In this document: positions 46,024 through 55,138 of the stretch, in pieces
Position numbering within the stretch: position 1 is the first letter of the stretch
Layout: each line of letters starts with the position of its first letter
Assembly: GCF_008806975.1 (NCBI RefSeq)
Contig: NZ_CP031728.1
Coordinates: 5,001,501-5,065,500, forward strand
Direction of reading: 5' to 3'
Source of the DNA: Cellvibrio sp. KY-GH-1
GTDB lineage: Bacteria; Pseudomonadota; Gammaproteobacteria; Pseudomonadales; Cellvibrionaceae
DNA length: 64,000 nucleotides
Notes under the pieces: model-generated
The model's database searches: none
Told to the model about the DNA's origin: nothing
What the model saw: only the letters and a program-made list of their open reading frames with translations
Made by a program: the position numbers and the translations under genes

Positions 46024-47763
46024 TTAGCCGCCAAGATAACGCGCGCGCTTGGCGGCTTTCATTTGGGTGATGTCACCCATAAATAATCCGTCTACACAAT
46101 TGCCGAATTCTGAATCCACGCTAAAGGCGAGTAGTTCATAACCCCCTTCTTCATAGAGTGCAGCATATTGCTTAAACAGCACAGGGATTTTGTGACCGGC
46201 AGTGGAAAATTCCGTTTGCAGAATTTCAAAACCCTGATCGCGATCCAGCTTGCTGAATTTGTGTTGCAACGCAATTAACGCATCTTCATCAATTTCATGC
46301 GGGTGTTTGCCTTCCGCAAGGCTCTCGCTGTCTTTGTAATAGCGCTCGTAATAAAACACCAACAAATCGCGCAGTGCTTTCGGGTATTGCGCGCTCATAC
46401 TCACCGGGCCAAATACGTAGCGAATGTCCGGGTTGTGTTTGATGTAGGCGCCCAAACCCTGCCATAAATAATCCAGGCTGGCTTTGCCCCAATAATCCGG
46501 ATGCACAAAACTGCGGCCCAATTCCAATCCTTGTTCGAGATAGGGTTTAATGCCGGGCTGAAACTCAAATAAATCGGCGGTGTACAGCCCGCTAATACCT
46601 TTTCTATGGAGAATTTTTTGCGCCTCACCTAAACGATAGGCGCCGGCGATACACAGCTTTTCCTCATCCCACAATACCAGATGACGATAATAGTGATCGT
46701 ACTTATCCAAGTCGCGGCGGCTACCGGTGCCTTCACCTACTAAACGAAATGTTTGCTCACGTAGTCGACCAATTTCGCGCAGCACGGTGGGGTGATGGTT
46801 GTAATCGCACAAATAAATGCCGTGGTTATCGCGCGTTTGGCCAATCAGTTCTGCCGATTTAAACTCCTTGATTAAAGCGGCCCGATCTTCCGGGTGGGCG
46901 ATGGTTTTTTCGGTGATAAAAATCGCCGGGCGTTGACCCTTTGCACTGCGATTTTTGCCGATTTTATAAAGGTGTTTTTTCAGGCGTTTAATTAGCGCCT
47001 TGTCCGCCAGCTTGTCGGTTTCCAATGCGTGGTGGGGAATCACTTCGCCAATTCGGAATTTAATTTCAGCCGAATGTTTATTAAACATTTCGTGGGCGAG
47101 CAGGGCGGTGGCTAAGGGTTTGAATATCATCGATGCGCTGTAAAACAGCAGTGAATTTTTGGCAGAGACAAAAATCGGCAAAATCGGCGCTTTGGTTTTG
47201 CGTGCAAAATGTAAAAATCCCGCCTGCCACTTTCCATCGCGAATGCCTTTGGGGCTGGCGCGCGAGACTTCGCCCGCCGGGAAAATAATAATGGCTTCGT
47301 CGTTATTTAGCGCTTGTAAAATATTCTTATAGCTCTGCTTATAGGCTCCGCGTGTCATATTGTCTAACGGCAAGAGCAACTCGTGCAGCGGTTCAAAGGC
47401 CATGAGCATATCATTAGCAATAATTTTTACATCTTTGCGCACTTCGCTTACCAAACGCACCAGTGCCAAGCCATCCAGCGAACCAATGGGGTGGTTGGCG
47501 ATAATGATTACTCGCCCCTGTGCGGGAATATTATTGCGCTCGCGCTGGGAGACGCTGTAACTGAAATTGAAATACTCAAAAATCCGGTCGATAAAATCGA
47601 TGCCTTGGTTCCCTTCATGCTCGCGCAGGAAGGCATTGATTTCTTTTTCATGGGTGAGTTTGCGCAGAATGCTCAGGGTAGAATTGCGTACAATGGGTGC
47701 TTGCTGATTAAAGCCGGGGAATTTGTCGACGAGGGATTGTTCGATATTGAGCATGGCAGTCAT
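46024..47763 (-). CDS. olsF: Bifunctional OlsF-like ornithine lipid acyltransferase
   Basis: The 579-residue protein joins two acyltransferases. The N-terminal half has the PlsC-type motif ANHPIGSLDG (H91, D97) followed by FPAGEVSR. The C-terminal half (~310-579) resembles OlsB-type GNAT acyl-ACP transferases: LREQTFRLVGEGTG and LELGRSFVHPDYWG. This order matches OlsF, which makes ornithine lipids from ornithine by N- then O-acylation in some gammaproteobacteria and Bacteroidetes. Ornithine lipids are phosphorus-free membrane lipids, often favoured under phosphate shortage. The assignment is by architecture, not by experiment. Confidence 0.8.
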   Translation of the reverse strand: MTAMLNIEQSLVDKFPGFNQQAPIVRNSTLSILRKLTHEKEINAFLREHEGNQGIDFIDRIFEYFNFSYSVSQRERNNIPAQGRVIIIANHPIGSLDGLALVRLVSEVRKDVKIIANDMLMAFEPLHELLLPLDNMTRGAYKQSYKNILQALNNDEAIIIFPAGEVSRASPKGIRDGKWQAGFLHFARKTKAPILPIFVSAKNSLLFYSASMIFKPLATALLAHEMFNKHSAEIKFRIGEVIPHHALETDKLADKALIKRLKKHLYKIGKNRSAKGQRPAIFITEKTIAHPEDRAALIKEFKSAELIGQTRDNHGIYLCDYNHHPTVLREIGRLREQTFRLVGEGTGSRRDLDKYDHYYRHLVLWDEEKLCIAGAYRLGEAQKILHRKGISGLYTADLFEFQPGIKPYLEQGLELGRSFVHPDYWGKASLDYLWQGLGAYIKHNPDIRYVFGPVSMSAQYPKALRDLLVFYYERYYKDSESLAEGKHPHEIDEDALIALQHKFSKLDRDQGFEILQTEFSTAGHKIPVLFKQYAALYEEGGYELLAFSVDSEFGNCVDGLFMGDITQMKAAKRARYLGG

Positions 47764-47861
47764 AACCTTGCAGGATGTTTTCCCTGAGGTTATGACTGTG
47801 GTGTGACGTTTGTGTGATAAACCGATTGCAGTTGTGTGACATTCAGTACTGAGAGTGAGTG

Positions 47862-49010
47862 CTACGTTGCCGGAGTCGTCGTCCCGGTTAACTGCTCTTC
47901 TTGCTTGGATAGCAGCGCAGCGTAAGGTGCTTTGAGGGCGATAAATTTACCGCTGTCGTTGACGATATCCAGATGCTCTTGCAAGTCTGCATCAATCAAA
48001 CGCTGGCTAATTAATATTTCGCCTTTGTCCGGCTTCAGGTAATTATTGTGCTGTACCACAAAATCTTTCAGCAGCGATTTGTTGGCGCTGACCGGTGCTG
48101 ATAATTCATGCACGGCGGCGGCAAGGTGCAAGCGCGGGCTGGGGTTTTTCGCCGCGAGGTTGCTCAGTAACTGCGCGGCACAGACGGCGCGAAAACTGCA
48201 CTCGTAAAACGCTTCTCCGGTGAAATCGATAATCAGTGTTTCACCCGATAACATTTGCCGCTCGCCGGAATACAAATTCAACACACCCTGCAATTGTTTT
48301 TCAAAACGGCGTAACACTGCGGCAAAACTTTCACTGTTTAATTGCTGGTAGAGCTTGCTCATATTGACGATTTGCAAACTCAAACGAACGGAAACGTGCT
48401 TGGGCGCTTCTGGTTCCGGCTCGGGGATGTCTTCGATGGTAGGCATTTTTTCCACCACCGCAGTTACTATCTCGCTGGTGCTGGGCAATTTATCCTTGAG
48501 TTCTGCCCACCACTGGCGCTGGATAGTCCACCAGATTGCTAATAGCGATACAAATACCGCACCCATCCACATCATAAAAAAGCGATAGTCGCGCTCGCTG
48601 TGCAAGGGAACATCCAGAGAAACTTCCAGATAACCGGCAACGTTGTTATGCAATGCAATAGCGGCAGAAAAGGTGTAGCGCTTGCCTTTAATTTCCTGAT
48701 TGGGTTTAAAGCCGCTTTGCACCAATAATTGGTTTTCTACCGAGTGAATAGTGGAACCAATCACGTGAGGGTACTGGCTGACTTCCAACAGAATGGCCTG
48801 CAGGCTTACCAGGTCTTGCTGCAAGGTGGCGTTTACGGCCTGGCGCGCGGCACTATTGGCGAGTACTTGGCCATAATGATTAATTTGTTCGCGTTGATTG
48901 AGTTCGCTGTTATAGCTGTAAGCCCAACCGCCAAAAATGCCCAGCGCGATGAGCAGCAGGCTGCAAAGGGAAAGTTGTGGGTAACTGCGATAGGTGTTGA
49001 TAATGGTCAT
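47862..49010 (-). CDS. AhpA/YtjB-like membrane protein
   Basis: The start at 49010 (MTIINTYRSYP) gives about 382 residues with a membrane helix near the N-terminus (~13-30) and a second (~145-165). A periplasmic loop lies between the two helices. The cytoplasmic C-terminus (~210-350) resembles a degenerate cyclase-like domain. It belongs to the AhpA/YtjB (SMP) family, which is encoded divergently beside serB in many gammaproteobacteria, exactly as here. Its function is not established. Confidence 0.78.
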   Translation of the reverse strand: MTIINTYRSYPQLSLCSLLLIALGIFGGWAYSYNSELNQREQINHYGQVLANSAARQAVNATLQQDLVSLQAILLEVSQYPHVIGSTIHSVENQLLVQSGFKPNQEIKGKRYTFSAAIALHNNVAGYLEVSLDVPLHSERDYRFFMMWMGAVFVSLLAIWWTIQRQWWAELKDKLPSTSEIVTAVVEKMPTIEDIPEPEPEAPKHVSVRLSLQIVNMSKLYQQLNSESFAAVLRRFEKQLQGVLNLYSGERQMLSGETLIIDFTGEAFYECSFRAVCAAQLLSNLAAKNPSPRLHLAAAVHELSAPVSANKSLLKDFVVQHNNYLKPDKGEILISQRLIDADLQEHLDIVNDSGKFIALKAPYAALLSKQEEQLTGTTTPAT

Positions 49011-49289
49011 TTCTAGTGAAGTCCGTGCGCAACTGCATGCGTTTCTGTTGTAACCCCGGTTCCTGCCTGGGTCGTGAAAGACGGCGGCCTGCGCCATGTC
49101 GTCTGGAATTGCATTCTAGCTTAAGTTGTTGTCGGCTGCTAAGCGCTAGTTCGCGTCACAAGCTGCTGTGGGGCTGCGTTAAATTCCGCTAGAATGCGCG
49201 CTTTCGCCCCCAGGGGCCAAGCCCTACGCCAGCGCATCATGGTCTGGCTCACTAAAGTAGCTAAAAAATAGCTCATCAAGAGAGGCTCT

Positions 49290-50516
49290 GTGAACGAAAT
49301 TTTACTGATTAACGCCTCGGGCGTGGACAAGCCCGGCGTCACTCGCGCGATTACCCGTGTACTGGCCAATGTTAATGCCCGCGTGCTGGATATTGGCCAG
49401 GCGGTCATTCACGATACCCTGGCGCTGGGGATTTTAGTGGAGCTGCGTATTGCCGCTGAAGCGCGCGCGCAGTTGCTGGAACAGATCCAGCAGGCGACTG
49501 AGCCATTAGGTATTCAGGTCCGCTTCCAAACCATCAGCGCGGAAAGTTATGACCAATGGGCTGAGCAGCAGGGTAAGACTCGCCATATTGTGACGCTGTT
49601 GGCGCGGCAGGTAGATGCAGCCATGATTGCGGAGCTGACCGCAGTGACCTCTAAACACGGTTTGAATATTGATTCTATTAATCGTCTCTCGGGGCGCGTG
49701 TCGCTGGCGGAGTTAACGGCTGAAGAGGCTGCTCAATCCAGCGCATGTGTAGAGTTTTCGGTGCGCGGCACGCCTGCCGATTTAACCGCATTGCGTGCGG
49801 ACTTTATGGAGTTGTCTGCACAGCTCAATATTGATGTCGCGTTCCAGCGCGATACGGTTTACCGCCGCAATCGCCGTCTGGTGTGTTTCGACATGGATTC
49901 CACCTTGATCGACGCGGAAGTCATCGACGAATTGGCAAAAGCGGCTGGTGTGGGTGAACAAGTTGCTGAAATTACTGAAGCGGCCATGCGTGGCGAGCTG
50001 GATTTCAAGCAGAGTTTTGCACGGCGTATGGCGCTGTTAAAAGGTCTGGATGAATCAGTGCTGGCAGGCATTGCTGCGCAGCTGCGATTAAATGAGGGTG
50101 CAGAGAAATTAATTTCCACGCTGAAAAAACTCGGTTACAAAACGGCCATTCTCTCGGGCGGTTTTAATTATTTTGGCAATTTTCTGCAAAATAAACTCGG
50201 CATTGATTATGTCTATGCCAACGAGCTGGATATTGTGGATGGCAAGGTTACCGGCGAAGTGAAAGGTATTGTCGTCGACGGCAAACGTAAAGCGGAATTG
50301 TTGGAGATGCTTGCCAAACAAGAAGGTATTGCGTTGGAGCAGGTTATAGCCGTTGGCGATGGTGCAAATGACTTACCTATGCTGAGTGTTGCTGGTCTCG
50401 GTGTCGCTTTCCGTGCGAAGCCGTTAGTAAAAGCCTCCGCGGAGCACAATATTTCCAATCTCGGGTTGGATGCAATTTTGTATCTGCTTGGATTTCGCGA
50501 GCGGGATAAATTGTAG
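49290..50516 (+). CDS. serB: Phosphoserine phosphatase
   Basis: SerB completes serine synthesis by removing phosphate from O-phosphoserine. The GTG start has GAGAGG before it. The 408-residue protein has two ACT-like domains in its first 180 residues and the HAD phosphatase domain after them: FDMDST (D201, D203), SGGFNYF and AVGDGANDLPML. The long ACT-containing form is the pseudomonad type. FimX follows downstream on the other strand. Confidence 0.96.
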   Translation: MNEILLINASGVDKPGVTRAITRVLANVNARVLDIGQAVIHDTLALGILVELRIAAEARAQLLEQIQQATEPLGIQVRFQTISAESYDQWAEQQGKTRHIVTLLARQVDAAMIAELTAVTSKHGLNIDSINRLSGRVSLAELTAEEAAQSSACVEFSVRGTPADLTALRADFMELSAQLNIDVAFQRDTVYRRNRRLVCFDMDSTLIDAEVIDELAKAAGVGEQVAEITEAAMRGELDFKQSFARRMALLKGLDESVLAGIAAQLRLNEGAEKLISTLKKLGYKTAILSGGFNYFGNFLQNKLGIDYVYANELDIVDGKVTGEVKGIVVDGKRKAELLEMLAKQEGIALEQVIAVGDGANDLPMLSVAGLGVAFRAKPLVKASAEHNISNLGLDAILYLLGFRERDKL

Positions 50517-50533
50517 GAAAGATTGAACACGAA

Positions 50534-50573
50534 GACATAAAAAAACCGGAGCTGGCTCCGGTTTTTTTATGTC
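50534..50573. terminator. Bidirectional terminator with perfect 18-base arms
   Basis: Arms 50534-50551 and 50556-50573 are perfectly complementary around a four-base loop, with CCGGAG/CTCCGG at the core and A/T tracts outside. It ends serB on the plus strand and can end the FimX-like transcript on the minus strand. Confidence 0.95.
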
Positions 50574-50673
50574 TGTATTTTAGTCGCCAATCTGTGGTTG
50601 CTAAGGCTTATATTTAGCAGCGTCTGATTAGTGCGACGCTCAGCTTCCACTTCGTATAAGGACACTCGCGCGA

Positions 50674-52776
50674 TTAGGATTCCATATTGAAATCGTAAGT
50701 CATGCCGGTGCTTGGCTCTTGCAAGTAGTGACCCTGAATATAGTGGGCGCCGGCTTGCCACAGGGTGGAAAGTACGCTGGCGTTTTCTACAAAGGGCACC
50801 AGGGTTATTTTGTTTTCGCTGTTTAGCTTTTCAATTAATTGGATCAATGTTTCCGGGCTTTCATTATTGTTCTGAATGTCAGTCGTGAAAGACCCATCCA
50901 CCTTAATCATTTCGGCAGGTACATGGCTCAGGGTATTAAACGGATTCAATGAGCAACCAAAATTGCTGATCGAGAATTGGGTTCTAAGTTTGGTTAGACC
51001 TTCGGAAAACCCTTTCGCTGCATTCAGGTGGTTGGTGACATCAATTTCTTGCGCTTGGAACACAATTGAATCAGGCGATAATTTTGCCGCCTTAAACGCA
51101 ACGCCCAGCCAGGGAATCAGGGTTTCATCACACAGTGACTGACGTCCGATATTCACAATCAGTTTGGTTTTATTGCCCTTGGCGCGATGCTGGGACAGCA
51201 TCTTGATTGATTCGAGAATGACCCAGCGATCAATTTTAGTGGCAACGCTGATGTTGGCCGCCGCTTCCAGGAAATGATTGGGCGTAATTTCTTCGCCCTT
51301 ATCATCCAGCATGCGCAAATAGACTTCGTAGTACTCTTCGTCAGAGCCACGCAAGCTGATAATAGGTTGGAACAACAAACGGAAACGGTCATTCGCGAGT
51401 GCGTGTTGGATAACGGCGGCTACGTCGATCTTGATTTCTTCTTTGGAAATTTCCGGTTCAAACAAGAGCGCGCTGTTACCATTTTCGCTGCGCACTTTTT
51501 CCATTGCCATGCGCGCCTGTTCAATGACGGTGTTAGTGCTGGTAGTGGTCTCATTAATTAGCGATATGCCGATACTGCATGTAATCTGCAGTGTTTTGTG
51601 ATCGATATCGATAATGTGCGCTTCAATATCTTTGCACAGTTGGTTAGCGCGATTGACCGCAGCATCGGCCTTGACGTTAGGTGCAATAATGGCGAAGGTG
51701 GAGTCGCTCAGTCGTGCAATCGTATCGCTGGTGTTGGCCTTGGCGCGCAGTAAAGTGGCGATATCTACCAGCGCTAAATCCGAGCCTGCGACGCCAAAGG
51801 TGTTTTTGATACGTTCGCTGAAGTTATCCAGTTCGATATAAAACAAACAGAAAATTTGTTTGTCATCGACGGTATCAATGATGTGATCCAACTGGTTGAG
51901 CAGGTATTGGCGATTGTAAACACCGGTCGCCAGATCCTGCCATTTAATTTGCTTCAGTTGTGCTTCCAATGCTTCGTTGTTGCTGTGCACAACGGCTGAT
52001 GCTGCACGCGCTAAAAACTGGATGCAAGGCTCTTCATCGTAAGTAACCAGTGAAACTTCCAGGTCAATGTGTTTGGTTTCGCCTGCCTGGGTGATGCCGC
52101 TGAAGGCCAGTGAACTGGATTCCGCTTCTTCGCCTTTGATGGTGAAATCTTTTAAGAAGTTTTTCAGGCGGATTTGATCGGCATCGGCGACCATATCCAT
52201 AATCGGCATAGCTTCGATGTCGTCACGATTTTCGTAAGCAAATAGCTCTGCAAATGATTCGTTGGCGTAGAGATACAAACCATCCTGCACGAACGCAATG
52301 GCATCGCGCGAGCTATCCAGCAGTTGCTGGCTGCGGCGCTCCGCTTCGCGAAAGCGACGGTCGGCATTGCGGCGTGCCTGGCGCTGTTCGCGATTATTTA
52401 ACTCGCGATCGATGACTAGCAATAAATGTTGGTCATCGTCGAGGTTAACGACATCCGCTGCGCCCACGCGCAAACCTTCAACCACGGCGAAGGGGTTTTC
52501 GTCTTCATCCAGTTCGCTGAGCAGAATGACGGGAACATCTTTGTTGAGACGGCGAATTTGTTTGATTGCAGTTTGCGGGTTGGGATTGGTGGTTTTGTCG
52601 TTACCTATCAACAGATCCCAACTTTGCTCCTGAAGCAATTTCACCAGCGCTTCTTCACTTTCCACATGTTGCGCGCGGCAGGGGTGACCGGATGCATGGA
52701 GCATGCTGATTAGCCGTTCGGCTTCAGTGCGTGAATTGTTCAGGATAAGTAAGCGGATGGTTTCTGTTGTTGTCAT
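50674..52776 (-). CDS. fimX: FimX-like c-di-GMP effector (REC-PAS-GGDEF-EAL, degenerate)
   Basis: The start at 52776 (MTTTETIRLLILNN) gives about 700 residues, near the length of Pseudomonas FimX. A receiver-like domain (~5-125) lacks a typical phosphorylation pocket. A PAS domain (~145-270) follows. In the GGDEF domain (~295-450) GGDEF is replaced by SDSTF. In the EAL domain (~460-700) EAL is replaced by EVY. Both catalytic motifs are therefore lost, as in FimX, whose EAL domain still binds c-di-GMP to promote type IV pilus assembly and twitching. It lies beside serB, as in pseudomonads. Confidence 0.85.
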   Translation of the reverse strand: MTTTETIRLLILNNSRTEAERLISMLHASGHPCRAQHVESEEALVKLLQEQSWDLLIGNDKTTNPNPQTAIKQIRRLNKDVPVILLSELDEDENPFAVVEGLRVGAADVVNLDDDQHLLLVIDRELNNREQRQARRNADRRFREAERRSQQLLDSSRDAIAFVQDGLYLYANESFAELFAYENRDDIEAMPIMDMVADADQIRLKNFLKDFTIKGEEAESSSLAFSGITQAGETKHIDLEVSLVTYDEEPCIQFLARAASAVVHSNNEALEAQLKQIKWQDLATGVYNRQYLLNQLDHIIDTVDDKQIFCLFYIELDNFSERIKNTFGVAGSDLALVDIATLLRAKANTSDTIARLSDSTFAIIAPNVKADAAVNRANQLCKDIEAHIIDIDHKTLQITCSIGISLINETTTSTNTVIEQARMAMEKVRSENGNSALLFEPEISKEEIKIDVAAVIQHALANDRFRLLFQPIISLRGSDEEYYEVYLRMLDDKGEEITPNHFLEAAANISVATKIDRWVILESIKMLSQHRAKGNKTKLIVNIGRQSLCDETLIPWLGVAFKAAKLSPDSIVFQAQEIDVTNHLNAAKGFSEGLTKLRTQFSISNFGCSLNPFNTLSHVPAEMIKVDGSFTTDIQNNNESPETLIQLIEKLNSENKITLVPFVENASVLSTLWQAGAHYIQGHYLQEPSTGMTYDFNMES

Positions 52777-53080
52777 AAGTCTTCTGTATATCAGGGGCTC
52801 CCGGCTCATTGTGACTATAGCGCGTTTTTTTGCGCGCGAGCCGTGCGTCGCTGCAATTCCTGGAGTCGTTAGTTTGTTTTTGTTGATTTTGCTGACCACT
52901 TCCTGCCGATAAGCCGGAAAACTCTGCCTTGTGTCGCCGCGCGCTTGCCATGCCGGGTGAGCTATTGATGGGGCTATATTACTGGAAACGATTGCCCGCT
53001 CAACTTCACATGCGATTTATGCGATCTGGTCGTACCTTTTGTGCTCTGGTTCGCAGTTGTCTGGGTAATGCCTGGGCAGT
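52777..53080 (-). other. Gap between PilZ-like gene and fimX
   Basis: This 304-base stretch separates two minus-strand genes. Short reading frames occur but none has a convincing start or codon pattern. No strong hairpin or promoter was picked out; a promoter for fimX is expected here. Confidence 0.4.
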
Positions 53081-54940
53081 TTATTGCCAGACTGAATCAA
53101 AATCGTCTTTCTTTTCCTCCGATTGTGGTTTGCTTGTGGCCAATTCGCGATAGCCGAATTGGCTAAACGCGCCAGTTGCAAACAGGCGGCTCGTGAGTTG
53201 GACGGATAGATCCTGCGCACTGACGCCGGGTTGGGGTTGCAGGTACAGCCGCGCTTTACTGAACTCGTGGAAACTGATGGCGTTGGCGATCAAGCTCGCC
53301 GGTTGGTTGATGGCTTTAAGCTCGGGGATTTGGAGTGCGCGTAGATATTCGGCAAACCCGCCCGTTTTATGAACTGCCGCCAGGCCGACCGGAATCGCAT
53401 GGGGCGCCAATATCTGAATGCCCAGTTGCGTTGCCCCTTTGGTTTGATGTGCCCAGCGCACCACACCTATCGCCCATTTGTTGCGACCGTACTCGCGCAA
53501 GCCCAGCAGCTCGCCCGCCCGCACTTGCACGGGGATCTCCTCGCGCCATTCCAAGCCATACCCACCAAGACTGCGGTCGATCAGTGGCACGTTATAGATG
53601 GGATGGCTGCCTTGGTAACTGTCTTTCTCTTGGGATTTAAGCTGCTTGTCAATATTGATGGTCGGCAGTGCTTTTCCATCCAGCATCGTACCCTTTATAT
53701 CAAAGGCGTCACCCCAGGGATCGTTGGCTTTTTTACTGGTATCCGCCTTTAACTGTATGCCGCGTTTTTGATAGATCGCCCCTTTTTCCGGGGCGCCACT
53801 AATGGCACTGGATTGGTTTAAAAACAGATTAAATGGCTGCTCGCCGGCCAGATGGAAATGAATGTTGGTCAGGCCGACGGTAACCTCGATATCAGTGTTG
53901 ACCTCCTGGCGCTCGAAGCTGCGCATGGCGATATGACTCCAGGCTTGCTCCAGGTGTTTTGTCAGAGCGGCAGTTAAATTAACGCCGGTCGGCAACGGGT
54001 TTTTTTCCGGTTCTGCCAGGGTTGCTTTGGACAGCTCATGCAGTTGCTGAACCAGGCGAGTGGTGCGCAACTCCAGCAATGTTTGGTCGGTTTGCTCGGA
54101 GGTTGGTCGCCAATTGGATTTGTAAAATGGAGGACGGTTGCTATCCAGAAGCACTACAAACAGATTTTCTTTACCGGCAGGTGTGTAGCTCTCCAAATCG
54201 GCCATGCCCGCCAACAAATCCAGTAACTTATAGGTGTTTTCAATTTCATCCTGACGCAGCTGGTTTGGACGCGCAGTGGCCAGCAACAAAATTCGCACAT
54301 AGGTTTGATGGATGTTTTTTAGTCCGTGGTGGTGCGGTTGCTTGTCTTCAATCAGTTCGTATTCCAACGATAGCAATCTGGCCAAACGGTAAAGTGCGTG
54401 TACCTCCGCCCAAACCTGACTGGATATGGGCAAATAGAGTTGGTAGGAGCGCAGTAGCAACAACCCCAATGCCGTCATGGCGCGTTGGATAGTCAGGGGT
54501 AGTTCCGAGGGGGCGGGTGATTTGCCCAGGGTGTTGCCGGTTTTGAGGCACAGCTCGCGCACAACAGCGAGGTACCCATTCAAAAAGTGCTTTTGGATTG
54601 CCTGGGCAACGGTAGCCGTTTTCAACGCAGCTTCCGGCAGTATCAATGGTTGGTTGAGGTATTTTTGGGCCAGGCCGTTCAGGGTTTGGTGCACGGGAAT
54701 ACGCAATAGCTCCAGCAGGCCAAGCCGATTATCCCAGCTCGTCTGCAACCGGCTTATTTCGTGTACCGCTGTATATAAAGGTGCGCTTACCTGTTGCGCT
54801 TGGGTTAGTGGTAACTGTTGTAACCACTGCTTCAGCTGCGGTTCTTTATTACCGGCGCAAAAGCTGAGCTGTGCCAGGTTTTGCGCCGGCACTATGAGCT
54901 TGCTCAGTAATGGTTGTAAATCAATATCCGTGGTCATCAT
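53081..54940 (-). CDS. Large PilZ-domain-like protein
   Basis: The 619-residue cytoplasmic protein is mostly helical over its first ~330 residues. A PilZ-like beta domain around residues 440-545 carries DRSLGGYG, matching the DxSxxG half of the c-di-GMP motif. The RxxxR half was not found before it, so direct binding of the nucleotide is uncertain. Its location next to fimX suggests a part in pilus or c-di-GMP signalling. Proteins of similar length are encoded by the serB-fimX region in pseudomonads as far as I recall. Confidence 0.65.
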   Translation of the reverse strand: MMTTDIDLQPLLSKLIVPAQNLAQLSFCAGNKEPQLKQWLQQLPLTQAQQVSAPLYTAVHEISRLQTSWDNRLGLLELLRIPVHQTLNGLAQKYLNQPLILPEAALKTATVAQAIQKHFLNGYLAVVRELCLKTGNTLGKSPAPSELPLTIQRAMTALGLLLLRSYQLYLPISSQVWAEVHALYRLARLLSLEYELIEDKQPHHHGLKNIHQTYVRILLLATARPNQLRQDEIENTYKLLDLLAGMADLESYTPAGKENLFVVLLDSNRPPFYKSNWRPTSEQTDQTLLELRTTRLVQQLHELSKATLAEPEKNPLPTGVNLTAALTKHLEQAWSHIAMRSFERQEVNTDIEVTVGLTNIHFHLAGEQPFNLFLNQSSAISGAPEKGAIYQKRGIQLKADTSKKANDPWGDAFDIKGTMLDGKALPTINIDKQLKSQEKDSYQGSHPIYNVPLIDRSLGGYGLEWREEIPVQVRAGELLGLREYGRNKWAIGVVRWAHQTKGATQLGIQILAPHAIPVGLAAVHKTGGFAEYLRALQIPELKAINQPASLIANAISFHEFSKARLYLQPQPGVSAQDLSVQLTSRLFATGAFSQFGYRELATSKPQSEEKKDDFDSVWQ

Positions 54941-55138
54941 CCGCCATCAGCTAAATTGCAGTTATAACTATCTCTTTGAATATAGACAATTTTTACCGCT
55001 TCGCTTGCGTTGCCCAACACTAATAGGTGTAAAGCAGGGATAAGCGCGTTGTGATCTAGCATGTTTGTACTATTTTTAATGCCACCACTGCTGCTTAATT
55101 ACAGTTTCGACCAATAACAAGAACCGGAGTTTTATCCA

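Noticed and set aside
52929..53153. Short plus-strand frame in the fimX upstream gap
   Set aside because: No ribosome-binding site, and it runs into the end of the antisense PilZ-like gene.
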